DNA of 32,957 nt, taken from NCBI GenBank assembly GCA_015478775.1, contig JADMKP010000005.1, forward strand, positions 1 through 32,957, read 5' to 3'. This DNA comes from Fermentimonas sp. Lineage in GTDB: Bacteria > Bacteroidota > Bacteroidia > Bacteroidales > Dysgonomonadaceae. Every line of letters starts with the position of its first letter. The first letter of the stretch is position 1. The position numbers and the translations under genes were made by a program. Positions 32,220 to 32,957 of this stretch are shown piece after piece. Below the pieces are notes generated by a model that saw only the letters and a list, made by a program, of their open reading frames with translations, did not search any database and was not told where the DNA came from.

Positions 32220-32957
32220 TCAAAGCAAGTGTTTCATTGATTCCTTAAGCTTATCGTTTTCGAAGCTATCTAAATAAAACTGTGTTACTTTCTCAGAACT
32301 GTGTCCCAGCGATTCACTAATTACAGATGTTTGAACTCCACTGCGTTTTAAAACAGTTGCAAAAGAATGGCGTGCTACATAGGTAGTTAATTTGATAGGT
32401 AAATTTAATGTTTTCCCGATTGCTTTTAAATCTTTATTAGTTTTCACTATTATTTTATGTATTCTGTTAGCTTTTTGCTGTTCGGTTTTATGGTATGCAA
32501 ACAAAATGGGTAAAAGATAAGTATTATTCAGGTTGCTGTAATTATCTATCAATTTACGTGCAATAGGGTGTAAGGGTAGTTTTATGAGTTTACCTGTTTT
32601 TTTACGGTTGTAAATTATTTTATCATTAATAATATTGTCTTTTGTAAGTAAAGCAATATCAACAAAATTTATTCCACCCATAAGATAAGAGAATATAAAA
32701 ATGTCAAGTGATAATTGCTCTCTTTCATTGCTTGATTTATAGTTGATAATTCGTTTTATGTCGGATTTTGTTAAGGCTCTTTTAGCAGTCTCTTCCTGTA
32801 GTTTGGAGACCCTGTAAGAACGAAAAGGGTACATGTCCGGATTTACACATTCTTCTTCTATTGCTACATTGTACATCATTCTTAAAGTACGAAAACGAAT
32901 TCCAATTGTATTTTCTGCAAGATTTTTATTTCTTAGCCATGCTTCGTACTTTTTTAA
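32220..32957 (-). CDS. Tyrosine recombinase/integrase, partial (5' end beyond the window)
   Basis: The frame stays open from the stop at 32220 to the right edge; the part outside the internal ATG at 32879 reads KKYEAWLRNKNLAENTIGIRFRTLRMMYNVAI, the SAM-like arm/core-binding domain of Bacteroidetes integrases. The catalytic domain then starts near RALTKSDIKRIINYK. TTYVARHSFATVLKRSGVQ (second Arg), LGHSSEKVTQFY (His and the nucleophile Tyr in FYLDSF) are present. In the first-Arg box the sequence is MGGINFVDIALL with no Arg, a variation also known from CTnDOT-type integrases. The enzyme would cut and join DNA at att sites of a mobile element whose remainder is off the window. Confidence 0.9.
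   Translation of the reverse strand, partial: LKKYEAWLRNKNLAENTIGIRFRTLRMMYNVAIEEECVNPDMYPFRSYRVSKLQEETAKRALTKSDIKRIINYKSSNEREQLSLDIFIFSYLMGGINFVDIALLTKDNIINDKIIYNRKKTGKLIKLPLHPIARKLIDNYSNLNNTYLLPILFAYHKTEQQKANRIHKIIVKTNKDLKAIGKTLNLPIKLTTYVARHSFATVLKRSGVQTSVISESLGHSSEKVTQFYLDSFENDKLKESMKHLL

Overview
The window looks like AT-rich chromosomal DNA from a member of the Bacteroidota, probably order Bacteroidales. Several independent signs support this. Many start sites are preceded by the Bacteroidetes -7 box TAnnTTTG, sometimes with TTTG/TTG about 19-21 bp upstream, and Shine-Dalgarno sequences are absent. There are many lipoproteins with serine/aspartate-rich residues after the lipobox cysteine. 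The dipeptidyl-peptidase III has the Bacteroides-type HECLGH zinc motif. The pyrBI, AmpG/MurQ and carboxy(nor)spermidine dehydrogenase genes are also of Bacteroidetes type. No taxon below phylum/order can be fixed from this sequence alone.

Positions 1-26813 are mostly ordinary core genome. They hold tRNA-Asn, miaA with a pRiA4b ORF-3-like partner, a small Rof-like protein, rpoN, a PAP2-like membrane protein, gcvH-purE-DPP III, and folC. Two tandem paralogous lipoproteins and a DUF937 protein follow. Next come thyA and folA (linked by dihydrofolate), a SpoIID/LytB protein, an AmpG-type muropeptide permease and a decayed remnant of murQ. Then come an esterase, a GNAT enzyme, a KAS III-like synthase, a YbdG-type MscS channel, carboxy(nor)spermidine dehydrogenase, a CotH-kinase lipoprotein, pyrBI, metA (with the E111 acetyl-CoA signature), a CHRD lipoprotein and an alpha/beta hydrolase.

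Positions 26814-32957 are accessory and rearranged. A truncated outer-membrane-type protein, a 24-codon DUF4126 fragment, a doubly damaged hsdR remnant and a frameshifted rhuM remnant lie side by side. They are followed by an intact class II Fic protein, whose promoter carries five copies of a TTGCGGAGAAT-like element. An IS21-family insertion sequence comes next, with a broken istA, an intact istB and a perfect 36-bp palindrome. A tyrosine integrase runs off the right edge. The hsdR, rhuM and fic genes share one strand and look like the remains of a type I restriction-modification locus from which only the Fic gene has survived.

No clearly new multi-gene system is visible. The items most worth follow-up are the repeat cluster at the fic promoter, the debris field with its apparent microhomology deletion in hsdR, the murQ remnant inside a peptidoglycan-recycling cluster, the tandem lipoprotein pair, and the possible Rof-like protein ahead of rpoN. 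Family assignments come from reading motifs and from recalled family features; no database search was run.
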